A DNA stretch of 64,000 nt from CAYTCZ01 sp964436315 (GCA_964436315.1 CAYTCZ010000001.1:1-64000); one strand, 5' to 3'. Counted from the stretch's first letter, positions 45,090-53,832 are shown. Numbers and translations: made by a program. Notes: generated from the sequence alone by a model not told the origin.

Positions 45090-48000
45090 CTACAGTCGAG
45101 CCTTCTCGACGGCCTCGAGCCCCACACCGAGCGCCGAGGCTTCCTGGGCGACGAAGCCTTCGAGGTAGTCGCCGAAGCGGATGCCGAACTGGGGGTCGAG
45201 CTCGTTGTGCCACTGTTTGACCCAGGGAACGAGGTCGTGGATGCCGGCGAGGACGAGGGTGAGGCGTTCGGGGTCGAAGCCGAACTCGTCGCGGGCCTGG
45301 TAGAAGAAGGTGGCGAGGGCCTGGGCGCGCTGCTTGTGATCGAGGCCCGCCCAGGTGACGAAGGTGTGGCCGTCGTGGTCGAGCGACGGGTAGCTGGTGA
45401 AGCGTTCCTTCGGGACGTCGAGCTTGCCGCGCAGGGTGTAGACCGTGCCGGACTGGAAGTCGCCCTTGGTGTACTTGGGGGGCTTGGGGATCTTGACCTT
45501 CTCGCCGGCGTCTTCGCGGCGCTGGAGGTCCCAGACCTTCTCCCAGGTGCGGCGCTTCTTGATGCCGCCCTTCTTGTATCGCTGGGCGGGGAGGAACGGG
45601 ACGGACTCGCCGGCGACCAGGTCGGCTATGAGCTTGTCGACCAGCACGTTGGGGTTGTGGGTGTAGCGTTCGGCGACCTGCATGAAGTCGGCATCTTCGC
45701 GGGCGCGGTCGGCGAGCTCGGCGAGGCGGCGCAGGCGGGGCTGGGGGTCGTCGCGGTCGCCGAGGTATGCCGGGGTTTCGAGGCGATCGAGGAGCCAGCC
45801 GCGCAGCGCGTCCTGCTCGCGGTCTTCCCAACTGTCGCGGTTCCAGCGGCGCTTGTATTCGGGCTGCTCGATCAGGCGGACGAAGCGGCGCTCGGCGATG
45901 AGGTCGATGCGGCGCTGGACGAGGTCGCGGTACCACGCCGGCCAGCGGTCGGGGATTTCGGTGATGGGGGTCGAGCCGTGGCGATCGAACCAACTGGTGG
46001 CGAGGTCGCCGGACTCGAGCTTGCGGGCCATCACGATCTCGAACGCGCGCTCGCCGAGCTTCACCTGGGGGACGTCGTCGAGGTCGTCGGCGAGCGGAGC
46101 CTCGCCGTCGTCGAGCAGGCCGTAGAGTTCGTAGCAGCGCCAGTCGAGCTCTTCCTGCAGGGCGACCATCTGGCGTTCGAGCGACTCGGCGTTATCCCGG
46201 GCGTCGTCGAGCGCCGCGGCGGTCGGCGTGCTGGCGTCGGCGAGCGATGCGGGCTGCAGCTCGCCGAGCCGTTGCGCGAGCCGGTCGAGCTTCGTCGCGA
46301 GCTGGAGCGGTCGCGTTTCGGTGAGGGGGAACTGTTTGATTTTGGTGCCGTCGAACTCGTAAAAGTCTTCGAAGGCCTCGTCCCGCGTCCGAGCGCCCTT
46401 TGAATCAGCGCCATAGCCCTTGTTGAAGAAAACCTGCTTCATCCAGAAGCACGCCGTCGAGCTGTTCAGGAGGCCCAGCAGTCCCAGGTGGTCGTCTTCC
46501 GTCGCGTCGGCGGGGAGTTTGATGACCGGTGCGGACTGTTTGAACACCTTGCCACCGCGGTCGAGGACGAAGTGGTTGTGGGTGGCGACGAAGGCGAACG
46601 TGATGGAGAGCGGGGTTCTGAGTCGATACTCGTAGTGCTCCAAGTGCACAAAATACGGTTCGCCGCGTTGTTCCAATGATTTGCCGAACACGGTCCGCCG
46701 CTGTAGCAATTCGCGATTTCGCCAGAAATAGGCAACGGGCACTTCAGTAATACCGAGCGCGGCTCCTCCCATCTCTTCATAGGGGTACGGGGCGATTGTT
46801 CGCGGCACGATTTGATAGTCCCTCACATCCTGTCCTGTGACGACCGGGACGGATAGCTTTGAAAGCCCTGCGCGCCGAGAACTCGCGGTATCGTGGAGCC
46901 ATGCATCGTCTTCGCCGAAAACGGTTGTACGACCGATGTCTCCGCTCGTCTGCTCAAGGACGACGCCCTCGCCATCGAGGACCTGCTTCACCTCCAGCGC
47001 GCCACCACCACGAAGACTCCAAGGATGAGTCGACAGAAGTTCACCCTCCAGATCACTAACGGTCACGAAGTCGTTCTCGAAGCCGACCTCATCGGTGTGC
47101 TCGGAAATGGAGCGCCAGACTTTTCCCATCCGCGGATCGTCGGGTGTCTTGGGTTCGCCGCGAATCCCGAGGATGGCGCGTACCTCCGGGGAAGACGGCG
47201 CCTGGTTGCGGCCGAAAAGGATGACGGTGGGGGTGCCGTGCCCCGGGATGTAGGCGCCCGAGGTGTCGATGACGTGGGTGAGGTCGGTCTGCGGGATGAC
47301 GCTCTCGATGAGCTTCGAGCCGAACTCGCGCTTCATGAACGAGTTGGCGACGATCTGGCCGACGTAGCCGGCCTGGTCGTGCGGCCAGCGCTCGCCCGAG
47401 AACAGGTCGTCGCCCAGCCGCTCGCCGCCGGCGAGCTCGAAGAAGCGCTCGTAGAACGGGCAGACGAGGGCGTACTGGCGGTAGCAAGACTCGTAGAGGT
47501 CGCGGTAGGCGTCGCGGGCGGCCTTGTCCTTGGGGGTGATGTAGGGCGGGTTGCCGACGACGGCGTGGTACTGCTGGCCCAAGACGTAGTCGATGAGGTC
47601 GTTGTCCTCGGTGACCCAGCGGTCCTGGTCGGTCAGCTTGAACTGGTTCAGCTCGAGCTGGGCGACGTTCTTCGTCGCGCTGGTCTCGAACCGGGGGAAG
47701 CGCTTGCCGTGAATCAGCGTATCGCCGACGGCGATGTGGAGCGGCAGGTCGGGGACGTCGTCGAGCTTGAGGTCGACACTGACCGCGGTCATCGCGGCGA
47801 TGAGGAGGCGGAAGCGGGCGATGGCGACGGCGAAGGGGTTGAGGTCGACGCCGTGGGTTGCGTCGAGGGCCTCGCGGACGAGGTCGATGCGGGGGACGCC
47901 GGGGCGCGCGGCGAGCTTCTTCTGGAACAGCCGGCGGAAGCCGCCGAGGAGGAAGTGGCCCGAGCCGCAGGTGGGGTCGATGAAGCGGACGGTGTCGAGG

Positions 48001-48767
48001 CCGAAGGTCTCGATGGCGGGCTCGAGGGTGTAGTCGAGGATGTAGTCTTCGACGAAGTCGGGGGTCTGGAGGAGGGCGAAGCGTTTCTTCGCGTGTTCCG
48101 AGAGCTCCTGGTAGAGATCGCCGAGGAAACGGGTGTCGCGCTGCGCGCGACGCTCTGCGCTCTGCGCTCTGCGCTCTGCGCTCTGATGGCCGGGACGGCC
48201 ATCCACCGATTTCTCGTCCGCCGAATGATGGCCGGGACGGCCATCCACCGAAGAGGCGAACTCGCGCTTCAACCGACCGGTGTCGGGGTCGATTTCGCGC
48301 CAGAACTTGAGGATTGCGCGGCCGGCATCGGCGGACGGGCGGACGTTGTAGAGGGGGTTTCGTTTGGGGCCGAAGAGCGCCCCGGCGGGGAGCGTGGCGA
48401 AGTGGCGGAAGACGTGGAGGAGGTAGTCGGTCTCGGAGTCGGTGGGGTGCTTCTGGAAGTACTCGTCGGTGCGGTCGCGGGCGTCTTCGCCGGCGCGGTC
48501 GTCGCCGGCGATCCAGACGCCGTCGACTAAGACATTGTCCTCCAGAAAGCGGACGAAGACGCTGGTGAGGACCCAGGCGACGGCGACCTGCGTGAGGTAG
48601 TCTTCGAGCCACGCTTCGAGCTCGTCGGCGGTGCGGGACTTGTCGACGGCTTCCTGCCAGGCGGCGGTGAGGCCTTCGCGGACTTCGGCGTTGGTGTCGA
48701 CCTGGCGATCGAGGTCTTCGACGAGATCGGTGACGAGCGAACGGAGTTCGGAGATGTCGTACTTCAT
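45090..48767 (-). CDS. pglX: PglX, BREX adenine-specific DNA methyltransferase (type 2/6 family)
   Basis: 1225 aa from ATG 48767 (GGGGA eight bases upstream). The N-terminus (VAWVLTSVFVRFLEDNVLVD, then YFQKHPTDSETDYLLHVFRH) matches type 2/6 PglX. Motif I is FIDPTCGSGHFLLGGFRRLF (about residue 261) and motif IV VVGNPPYITPKD (about 409), giving an N6-adenine methyltransferase; the second half should hold target recognition (NRELLQRRTVFGKSLEQRGE, FWMKQVFFNKGYG). In BREX, PglX marks host DNA so that unmethylated phage DNA is blocked. Residues about 172-205 are encoded by palindromic and heptanucleotide repeats, not expected in the family, and could make the gene phase-variable. It is separated from brxD/brxHI by restriction modules of both orientations. 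Confidence 0.9.
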   Translation of the reverse strand: MKYDISELRSLVTDLVEDLDRQVDTNAEVREGLTAAWQEAVDKSRTADELEAWLEDYLTQVAVAWVLTSVFVRFLEDNVLVDGVWIAGDDRAGEDARDRTDEYFQKHPTDSETDYLLHVFRHFATLPAGALFGPKRNPLYNVRPSADAGRAILKFWREIDPDTGRLKREFASSVDGRPGHHSADEKSVDGRPGHQSAERRAQSAERRAQRDTRFLGDLYQELSEHAKKRFALLQTPDFVEDYILDYTLEPAIETFGLDTVRFIDPTCGSGHFLLGGFRRLFQKKLAARPGVPRIDLVREALDATHGVDLNPFAVAIARFRLLIAAMTAVSVDLKLDDVPDLPLHIAVGDTLIHGKRFPRFETSATKNVAQLELNQFKLTDQDRWVTEDNDLIDYVLGQQYHAVVGNPPYITPKDKAARDAYRDLYESCYRQYALVCPFYERFFELAGGERLGDDLFSGERWPHDQAGYVGQIVANSFMKREFGSKLIESVIPQTDLTHVIDTSGAYIPGHGTPTVILFGRNQAPSSPEVRAILGIRGEPKTPDDPRMGKVWRSISEHTDEVGFENDFVTVSDLEGELLSTHPWSLRGGGALEVKQVLDGEGVVLEQTSGDIGRTTVFGEDDAWLHDTASSRRAGLSKLSVPVVTGQDVRDYQIVPRTIAPYPYEEMGGAALGITEVPVAYFWRNRELLQRRTVFGKSLEQRGEPYFVHLEHYEYRLRTPLSITFAFVATHNHFVLDRGGKVFKQSAPVIKLPADATEDDHLGLLGLLNSSTACFWMKQVFFNKGYGADSKGARTRDEAFEDFYEFDGTKIKQFPLTETRPLQLATKLDRLAQRLGELQPASLADASTPTAAALDDARDNAESLERQMVALQEELDWRCYELYGLLDDGEAPLADDLDDVPQVKLGERAFEIVMARKLESGDLATSWFDRHGSTPITEIPDRWPAWYRDLVQRRIDLIAERRFVRLIEQPEYKRRWNRDSWEDREQDALRGWLLDRLETPAYLGDRDDPQPRLRRLAELADRAREDADFMQVAERYTHNPNVLVDKLIADLVAGESVPFLPAQRYKKGGIKKRRTWEKVWDLQRREDAGEKVKIPKPPKYTKGDFQSGTVYTLRGKLDVPKERFTSYPSLDHDGHTFVTWAGLDHKQRAQALATFFYQARDEFGFDPERLTLVLAGIHDLVPWVKQWHNELDPQFGIRFGDYLEGFVAQEASALGVGLEAVEKARL
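45094..45317 (-). repeat. pglX 3'-end direct repeat, copy 2 (within intact pglX)
   Basis: The terminal 224 bp of the full-length pglX, about 96 percent identical to 42392-42615. The identity stops sharply at 45317 going into the gene. Confidence 0.9.
48151..48185 (-). repeat. Heptanucleotide repeat (5 copies) inside pglX
   Basis: Five perfect tandem copies of CGCTCTG on the plus strand (CAGAGCG on the coding strand) encode SAERRAQ-type repeats near residues 195-205 of PglX. A gain or loss of one unit shifts the reading frame upstream of the methyltransferase motifs. Confidence 0.9.
48185..48251. repeat. Two palindromic repeats inside pglX
   Basis: Two identical 25-bp units at 48185-48209 and 48227-48251, each containing GATGGCC-GGGAC-GGCCATC, a 7-bp stem with 5-base loop. 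They encode VDGRPGHHSA/VDGRPGHQSA in the protein and adjoin the heptanucleotide tract, as if a short palindromic element inserted in frame and duplicated. Confidence 0.85.
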
Positions 48768-48828
48768 GTGTGCGTCCCCTGTGTGGCGAGAGGGGGAGGT
48801 ATAGCACGCGGCGGGGGGAGGAGAGCAA

Positions 48829-49062
48829 GCCGCACGCTCGCGCGTGCGGTGACCGGCGCGCTGCGCGCGCACGCCGGCTGACGCCGGCAGAGAAAGGGTA
48901 GGGAGAGACTGCACGCCGCACGCTCGCGCGTGCGGAGACCGGCGCGCTGCGCGCGCACGCCGGCTGACGCCGGCAGGTGAAGGGTAGGGAGAGACTGCAC
49001 GCCGCACGCTCGCGCGTGCGGAGACCGGCGCGCTGCGCGCGCACGCCGGCTGACGCCGGCAG
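48829..49062. repeat. Three 86-bp tandem repeats, each with palindromes (REP-like)
   Basis: Units begin at 48829, 48915 and 49001, exactly 86 bp apart; the third is cut short at about 62 bp. Each has CGCACG-CTCGCG-CGTGCG, then a GC-rich alternating stretch, then GCCGGC-TGAC-GCCGGC. They are nearly identical. They fill the 316 bp between the DUF2357 gene (upstream in transcription) and the pglX start, so they could form strong hairpins that separate the two genes' expression. No gene lies here. Confidence 0.88.
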
Positions 49063-49083
49063 GGGCGGCGAGCGAGGGACGAT

Positions 49084-50379
49084 TCAGGGCAACATGACAA
49101 GGAGATCGCGGAGGAATGCTTGGAGGGGGCGGGGGTCGGGGGTCCCGGGACGAAGGGGGATGACGCCGACGGTTTCGGTGACGCCGAAGAGGCGGCAGGA
49201 GTGGGTGTCGAGGGGGGCGATGGCCCAGGCGCGGCGGGGGTGCTTGATGACGGGGACGCCGGCGATGTGGCGGGGCTCGGCGCGGACGAGGGTGCGGGCG
49301 TAGCGGCCTTTGGTTTCGAGGTGGTCGGGGGCGAGGGCGAGGGTGGGGTCGAGGACGATGGACTCGACGGAGTCGTGGGTGGTGACGTTGAGGACGAGGT
49401 CGGGGGTTTGCTCGGAGCGTTCGGTGGTGCGGAGTCCGCAGGGGTGGAGGTTGGGTCCGATGCGGGGTTCGATCCAGAGTTCGACTTCGGTGGAGCCGGA
49501 GCCCGATAGCTCGACGCGTCCGCCGAGGAAGACGGCCCAGACGGCCTGGCTGTCGGAGTCGGGGGTCCAGCCGAGGTCGGCGAGGGCCGCGAGGAGCTGC
49601 AGTGCGCACCAGCGCTCGTAGAGGAACGGGAGGTCGGCGATGTCGACCGGTGAGCTGAGCGTGCGGTCGAGGTGGCTCTCGAGCGACAGGGCGGGATCGA
49701 GCCAGTGGCGGACGAGGCGGCGCAGGCGCTGCCAGGTCGCGCCGCGTGGGAACGGTCGCGGGATTCGCTCGCGCGGGAAGACGGGGCCACCGGCGCGGAG
49801 CTCGATGACGCGGCGGGCGCGGTCGAGGCGTTCGGTGGCAGCGTCGAGGCGCTGTGCGGTCTCGTCGAGGCGCGCGAGCTCGTCGTCGGACCAGGACGAC
49901 TGCAGGCCCTGGCGGACGCTCCGGAGCTCGTCGAGCTGGGTGGCGAAGCGCTCGCGCAGTTCCTGGAGTTCGGAGGCGACGCGCTCGACGATGAAGACGA
50001 GCCAGCGGAGGGCGTCGGGGGAGGTGGTCTCGACGACAGCGGGGCGCAGCCAGTAGCGGGGAGTCCAGTCGCCGTCGTCGGAGCGTTCGAAGGCCCAGGG
50101 GGCGCGGGAGAGGTGTGCGCGTGCGGGGCGTTGTGTCCGCTCCATCCGTTCGGTGGAGAGGACGGACTCCATCGACTCGGCGAGGAGCTTCGGGGTGGAT
50201 CGGGCGAGGACGTCGGCGGCGTGCAGGGCGCCGGCGATCGAGGTGAGGGGCGCGGGTGCGAAGTCACGGAGGGCGCGGCTGACGCCCTCTTCGCGGCCAC
50301 GTTCGAGCAGGAAAGCCGCCTGTCGACGCAGGTCGAGGACCATCGCGGCGACCATCTCGTCGTAGGTGACCGCGGTCAT
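49084..50379 (-). CDS. DUF2357 / McrC-like partner protein, nuclease motif altered
   Basis: 431 aa from ATG 50379, overlapping the previous stop by 4 bp (ATGA). Long helical N-terminus; the middle (SPVDIADLPFLYERWCALQL) and C-terminus follow the DUF2357 layout, a McrC-like family that pairs with McrB-type ATPases. The usual PD-(D/E)XK core is recognisable as TPDLVLNV (about residue 324) and IVLDP (about 341), but the lysine expected two residues after the second acid is absent (VLDPTLALAPDHLETKGR), so catalysis may be lost or may use the later Lys. It probably forms a complex with the upstream AAA protein and is followed by pglX, suggesting a BREX-associated addition. Confidence 0.72.
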   Translation of the reverse strand: MTAVTYDEMVAAMVLDLRRQAAFLLERGREEGVSRALRDFAPAPLTSIAGALHAADVLARSTPKLLAESMESVLSTERMERTQRPARAHLSRAPWAFERSDDGDWTPRYWLRPAVVETTSPDALRWLVFIVERVASELQELRERFATQLDELRSVRQGLQSSWSDDELARLDETAQRLDAATERLDRARRVIELRAGGPVFPRERIPRPFPRGATWQRLRRLVRHWLDPALSLESHLDRTLSSPVDIADLPFLYERWCALQLLAALADLGWTPDSDSQAVWAVFLGGRVELSGSGSTEVELWIEPRIGPNLHPCGLRTTERSEQTPDLVLNVTTHDSVESIVLDPTLALAPDHLETKGRYARTLVRAEPRHIAGVPVIKHPRRAWAIAPLDTHSCRLFGVTETVGVIPLRPGTPDPRPLQAFLRDLLVMLP

Positions 50380-52208
50380 GCCTGGACCACGTCGAAGCCG
50401 GACTCGAGCATCGCGCGCCATCGTTCGAAGCGCTCGGCGCAGAGAGGAAGCCGTGCTCCCCAGTCGTCGGCCCACGTCTCGGAGAGGTCGGCGATCACCT
50501 CGTGGTCCCCGGGCTCGCCGACGAAGAGTCGGACCTTGCTGAGGACCTGGGTGACGAGGACGAGGTCGATGACGTCCCAGCGGGTCGCGCCGAGCTCTTC
50601 GAGGCCACCGAAGGCGTCCTGGATGGCGAGGGCGGTGCGCATCGAGAAGACGGCGCCGCGGGATTCGAGGCGGTAGTGGAGGTCTTTGATCGCCTGCAGC
50701 TCGTCGGGCTCGAGGTCGACGTCGAGGCGTTCGATCATCGCCTCGGGGGAGAGTTCGACCTGGATGAGGGTGACGCGGTCGAGGACGCGGGGGGAGAGGT
50801 CGCGGGTGGTGTGGTCGGAGTTGATGGTGCCGACGATGCGAAGCGCGGGCGAGAGTGTGACGGCGGCGCGTTCGTCCTCGCTGTTCCAGTGCTCGGGGGC
50901 GGTACCGCCGAGCTCGATTCGGCGGCCGTCGAGGTCGTCGGGCGCGTACTGCGAGCGGACGAGGAGGTCGGAGAGCCAGTATTCGGGCGGGCTGAGGTTG
51001 AACTCTTCGAAGACGACGACGAAGGGGTCGCGGACGCCTTCGTTCCATGCACGTTCCGCCCGTTTGAGGAAGTCGGTGAAGGGGGTGGGGCGGAAGGTGC
51101 CGGTCATCGGGTTGGTGTAGCCGAGCAGGTCTTCGCGACCGCGCCAGGTGGAGGGGACGGCCTCGACGTGGCGGCGGTCTTCGTCGGTGACGCTGAGCGC
51201 GAGGCGCGACTTGCCGATGCCGGGGGCTCCGCGCAAGAGGATCATCGCGTTGGGGCGGCGGCCGGCGAGCCAGAGGGCTCGGACGACGTCCTCGCCGTAC
51301 TGCGCGCCGATGCGGCCGATCTGGCCGAGCTCGAAGAGGGGTGGGAAGGCGGGCGCGGGTTCCTCGGGGACGGCGACGGGCTCCGCCACTGGCGCGTCGG
51401 CGGGGGTCTCGGGCTCGGCGGCGACCTCGGGCTGGGGCGGCTCGGCGGGTTCGTCGGACTTCGGCGGCGCCTCGCTGGCCGGCGCGGCACGCTTCACCGG
51501 CTTGAAGTTCTGGAGCTGGCTGAATGGGGAGTCGAACCCGGCGCTCTCCTCGACCCACCTTCGCCCCTTCCGATTGCGGCGCTTGTCGTTGAGGGTGGCA
51601 GCGTTCTCGAGCGGTCCTTGGAGTCGCTTCAGGCTCTTGCGTCGTGGATCGTTGCCGATTCCGTTGCGGACGAACGCCTCGTCGAGGTGGTCGAGCATCC
51701 GGGCGACGGCGGTCGAATCGAAGTGTCGCATGTAGGGGCGTCCGACGCTGTCGTAACGCTGCGGCTCGACGCGCAGGTCGGACAGATGGATCGACCAGTC
51801 CTTTCGCGGATGGACCTTGTAGATGCTCTTGTGCCCGATCGAGATCTCTTCGACCTGTTTGACGACGTAGAGTCCGGCGAGGGTGTGACGCCCGTTTCCG
51901 ACGGATCCGGCGGGCTCTTTGAACTGGTGGGTGAAGAGGAAGAGCACCTGGTCGTCGAGCGCGCGGGCATCCTCGTCGAGGAGCCACTTGGCCCCCTTTT
52001 CGTCGATGATGAACCACGGCTTTTGCGCATCGAAGAGGTAGACCTGATAACAGCGGTCGTCGCCGCGGTCACAGTAATCGGCCCGGAACTGCCTCTTGGC
52101 GCCGCAGTCCCAGTTGCACGGGTCGTTGCAGACGGTCCCGTTCCATCCCGCGCGGTGCGCGTTGACCTGGCAACCCCAGGCTCCTCCAGTTTCTGGCCAG
52201 AACGACAT
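50376..52208 (-). CDS. McrB-like AAA ATPase with N-terminal cysteine-rich domain
   Basis: 610 aa, strong GAGAGGGG site before the ATG. Residues 1-60 hold C13, C27, C31, C35, C46, C53 and H18, spaced like a zinc ribbon or fingers (GCQVNAHRAG; CNDPCNWDCGAK). Residues 60-235 are a folded domain without known match; 235-300 a Pro/Glu linker. The AAA core has Walker A LLRGAPGIGKSRLAL (about 328-342), Walker B VVVFEEFNLSPPEYW and GTINSDHTTRDLSPRVLDR, the equivalent of the McrB MNTADRS loop. It should be a nucleotide-driven translocase or loader for its DUF2357 partner, with the Cys-rich domain as target reader; that role is inferred from McrBC. Confidence 0.78.
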   Translation of the reverse strand: MSFWPETGGAWGCQVNAHRAGWNGTVCNDPCNWDCGAKRQFRADYCDRGDDRCYQVYLFDAQKPWFIIDEKGAKWLLDEDARALDDQVLFLFTHQFKEPAGSVGNGRHTLAGLYVVKQVEEISIGHKSIYKVHPRKDWSIHLSDLRVEPQRYDSVGRPYMRHFDSTAVARMLDHLDEAFVRNGIGNDPRRKSLKRLQGPLENAATLNDKRRNRKGRRWVEESAGFDSPFSQLQNFKPVKRAAPASEAPPKSDEPAEPPQPEVAAEPETPADAPVAEPVAVPEEPAPAFPPLFELGQIGRIGAQYGEDVVRALWLAGRRPNAMILLRGAPGIGKSRLALSVTDEDRRHVEAVPSTWRGREDLLGYTNPMTGTFRPTPFTDFLKRAERAWNEGVRDPFVVVFEEFNLSPPEYWLSDLLVRSQYAPDDLDGRRIELGGTAPEHWNSEDERAAVTLSPALRIVGTINSDHTTRDLSPRVLDRVTLIQVELSPEAMIERLDVDLEPDELQAIKDLHYRLESRGAVFSMRTALAIQDAFGGLEELGATRWDVIDLVLVTQVLSKVRLFVGEPGDHEVIADLSETWADDWGARLPLCAERFERWRAMLESGFDVVQA

Positions 52209-52343
52209 GTTCCCCTCTCCTCGTGAGAATGTATCGACGACAGAATGCGGGGGTGGGGTCGTCGAGGCAAGAGGCGGAGTGGGCAGAGTTCGACGAGATG
52301 GACCGCCGGGCTCCTTCCCGGCGCGGTCGGACGGGCGCCGCCG

Positions 52344-52468
52344 CCGGCTCTCGCGGCGAGCGGACGGAGCCCCGGCCGAAGGCGGCTCTCAGCGCCGATT
52401 CGCGCGTCGCGCGAATCGAACTTCGAGAGCCTTCGGCCGGGGCTCCATCCGCTCGCTCGCCGAGCCGG
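52344..52468. other. Large composite inverted repeat (possible structured RNA)
   Basis: Arms at 52344-52390 and 52425-52468 pair over about 45 bp (CCGGCTC...GAGCCGG outermost), with a perfect inner hairpin GATTCGCGCG-T-CGCGCGAATC at 52397-52417 within the loop. It lies in the 554-bp divergent space between the McrB-like gene and the PD-(D/E)XK gene. A CCCGTGCACGGG palindrome occurs further on, near 52673-52684. No gene is visible in 52209-52762. No adjacent T-run, so it is not a simple terminator. Confidence 0.6.
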
Positions 52469-52762
52469 ACGCTCGCTGGCCCTGGCTCCTTCGTCGCCAG
52501 GACCGCTCGCTCGGAGCCTTCCAATGGTCGAAAATTGGGTCGCAGGCAGGGCGTGTGAGACCGGTGCTGACCGCATACGCAGACGCCAGGTCGGACGGGT
52601 ACTGCTCGCTCTACGTCACGACGTTGTACGTGTGCCAGCGGCGAGAGTCGACGGGGGGTGAACCCCGGTGGGTCCCGTGCACGGGGGTCCGGGAGCGCCC
52701 TGCTTGTGGGTCGTGGGGTCGCAACGTAGCATGGACCGCAAACCTATCTACGAGGGGAGACG

Positions 52763-53713
52763 ATGAACGAGTACGAGATTTGGACGGTGCGGGAACGTGA
52801 CATCGACTTGATGTTGATGCGCGCGCTGGCAGAGAATCGCGATTTCAGGAGCTGGTTTTTCGATCGGACCGGGATGCCCTCCGACGCGGTGGACGGAAAG
52901 GTGAGTGTCCGGCATTCGGTCACTCACGGAAACGGGGAGATTGACGTGGTCGTGGAAGTCGAACGAACCGAGAGCGAGGATAAGACGAAGCAGGTCATCC
53001 TGATCGAGGACAAAATCAACGCGCCGCTTCAACCCGACCAAGACAATCGCTACCGGGAGCATGCAGAGGGATTGCGCAACGAAAACACGTCATGCCGAAC
53101 CGTGCTCTTCGCCCCGGACGACTACCAGCAACCCTGCGACTTCGACTTTCGTGTGTCGTACCAGGACACGAAGCGATGGTTCGACGAGCATCGCCCAGGG
53201 AGATACGAGAGCGTGGTCTTGGGCTGTGCGATCGACCCGAACCGCAGATACATCGCGAAGATCGACGACCAGAACACGGTCTTCTGGCGCGAGTACTATG
53301 AGGCAACGCTTTCCTTTCGCGACCGTCGGGGCATCGACCTCGCCATGCCGGAGCCAGGTGAAAAGCCAGCGGGCTCGACCTCCATTCAGTTTGGTCCTCC
53401 GCTGCCAGCGGGCGTGTCGCTTTGGCACAAGTTCACCAACGGAATCGTCGATCTGGAGGTGCGAGGTGCAGGGGCACGACGGGCCGAACTGGAACGTCGG
53501 CTCGAGCCGTACCGACCCGCGGGATGGGAGGTGGTCGAGGCGGGAAAGTCTGCCGCAGTCCGCCGAAACGTGGAGCGGTTGAATCCGACGGAGATTGCCA
53601 GCAAGCAGAGCGAGCAGATTCTGCGCGCTCATGAAGCCGTTGCGGATTTCATCTGGTGGCTCCAGATGCCTGGTGTCCGGGCCGTCTTGGCCGACTTTGG
53701 CCAGACGCGTTAG
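52763..53713 (+). CDS. PD-(D/E)XK nuclease-family protein
   Basis: 316 aa with a strong CGAGGGGAGA ribosome binding site. The N-terminal half contains a PD-(D/E)XK_4-like core: GNGEIDVVVEVER (D61), then QVILIEDKINAPLQPDQ with E82-x-K84, and QDNRYREHAEGL, the Q-x3-Y motif of this fold. The C-terminal half (LWHKFTNGIVDLEVRGAGARR) is DUF-like and may bind DNA or a partner. Such proteins occur as stand-alone effectors in defence loci. It lies 119 bp before the McrB gene in the same orientation, so co-expression with McrBC is likely. Confidence 0.85.
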   Translation: MNEYEIWTVRERDIDLMLMRALAENRDFRSWFFDRTGMPSDAVDGKVSVRHSVTHGNGEIDVVVEVERTESEDKTKQVILIEDKINAPLQPDQDNRYREHAEGLRNENTSCRTVLFAPDDYQQPCDFDFRVSYQDTKRWFDEHRPGRYESVVLGCAIDPNRRYIAKIDDQNTVFWREYYEATLSFRDRRGIDLAMPEPGEKPAGSTSIQFGPPLPAGVSLWHKFTNGIVDLEVRGAGARRAELERRLEPYRPAGWEVVEAGKSAAVRRNVERLNPTEIASKQSEQILRAHEAVADFIWWLQMPGVRAVLADFGQTR

Positions 53714-53832
53714 TCCACGCCTGCGACGAAGGCCCCAAGGGATGACGTCGCTGGCATCGGGCATCCATCGCGCACTCTCAGCTTTCCCGCTGCCCCTTCG
53801 AGGAAGGGAGCGTTACGCTACCGCCTCTCACG

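Noticed and set aside
42392..45317. Insertion sequence or integrative element
   Set aside because: The direct repeats are copies of the pglX end, not short target duplications, and I find no transposase, integrase or terminal inverted repeats in the segment.
46893..48530. Long plus-strand frame opposite pglX (545 codons)
   Set aside because: Composition is monotonous Val/Glu/Asp/Gly as expected opposite high-GC coding sequence; the minus strand carries NPPY and motif I.
48829..49062. CRISPR array
   Set aside because: Units are 86 bp and head-to-tail without unique spacers of constant length; no cas genes in the window.
50502..52226. Plus-strand frame (574 codons) opposite the McrB-like ATPase
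   Set aside because: Antisense shadow; the minus strand has Walker A, Walker B and a strong ribosome binding site.
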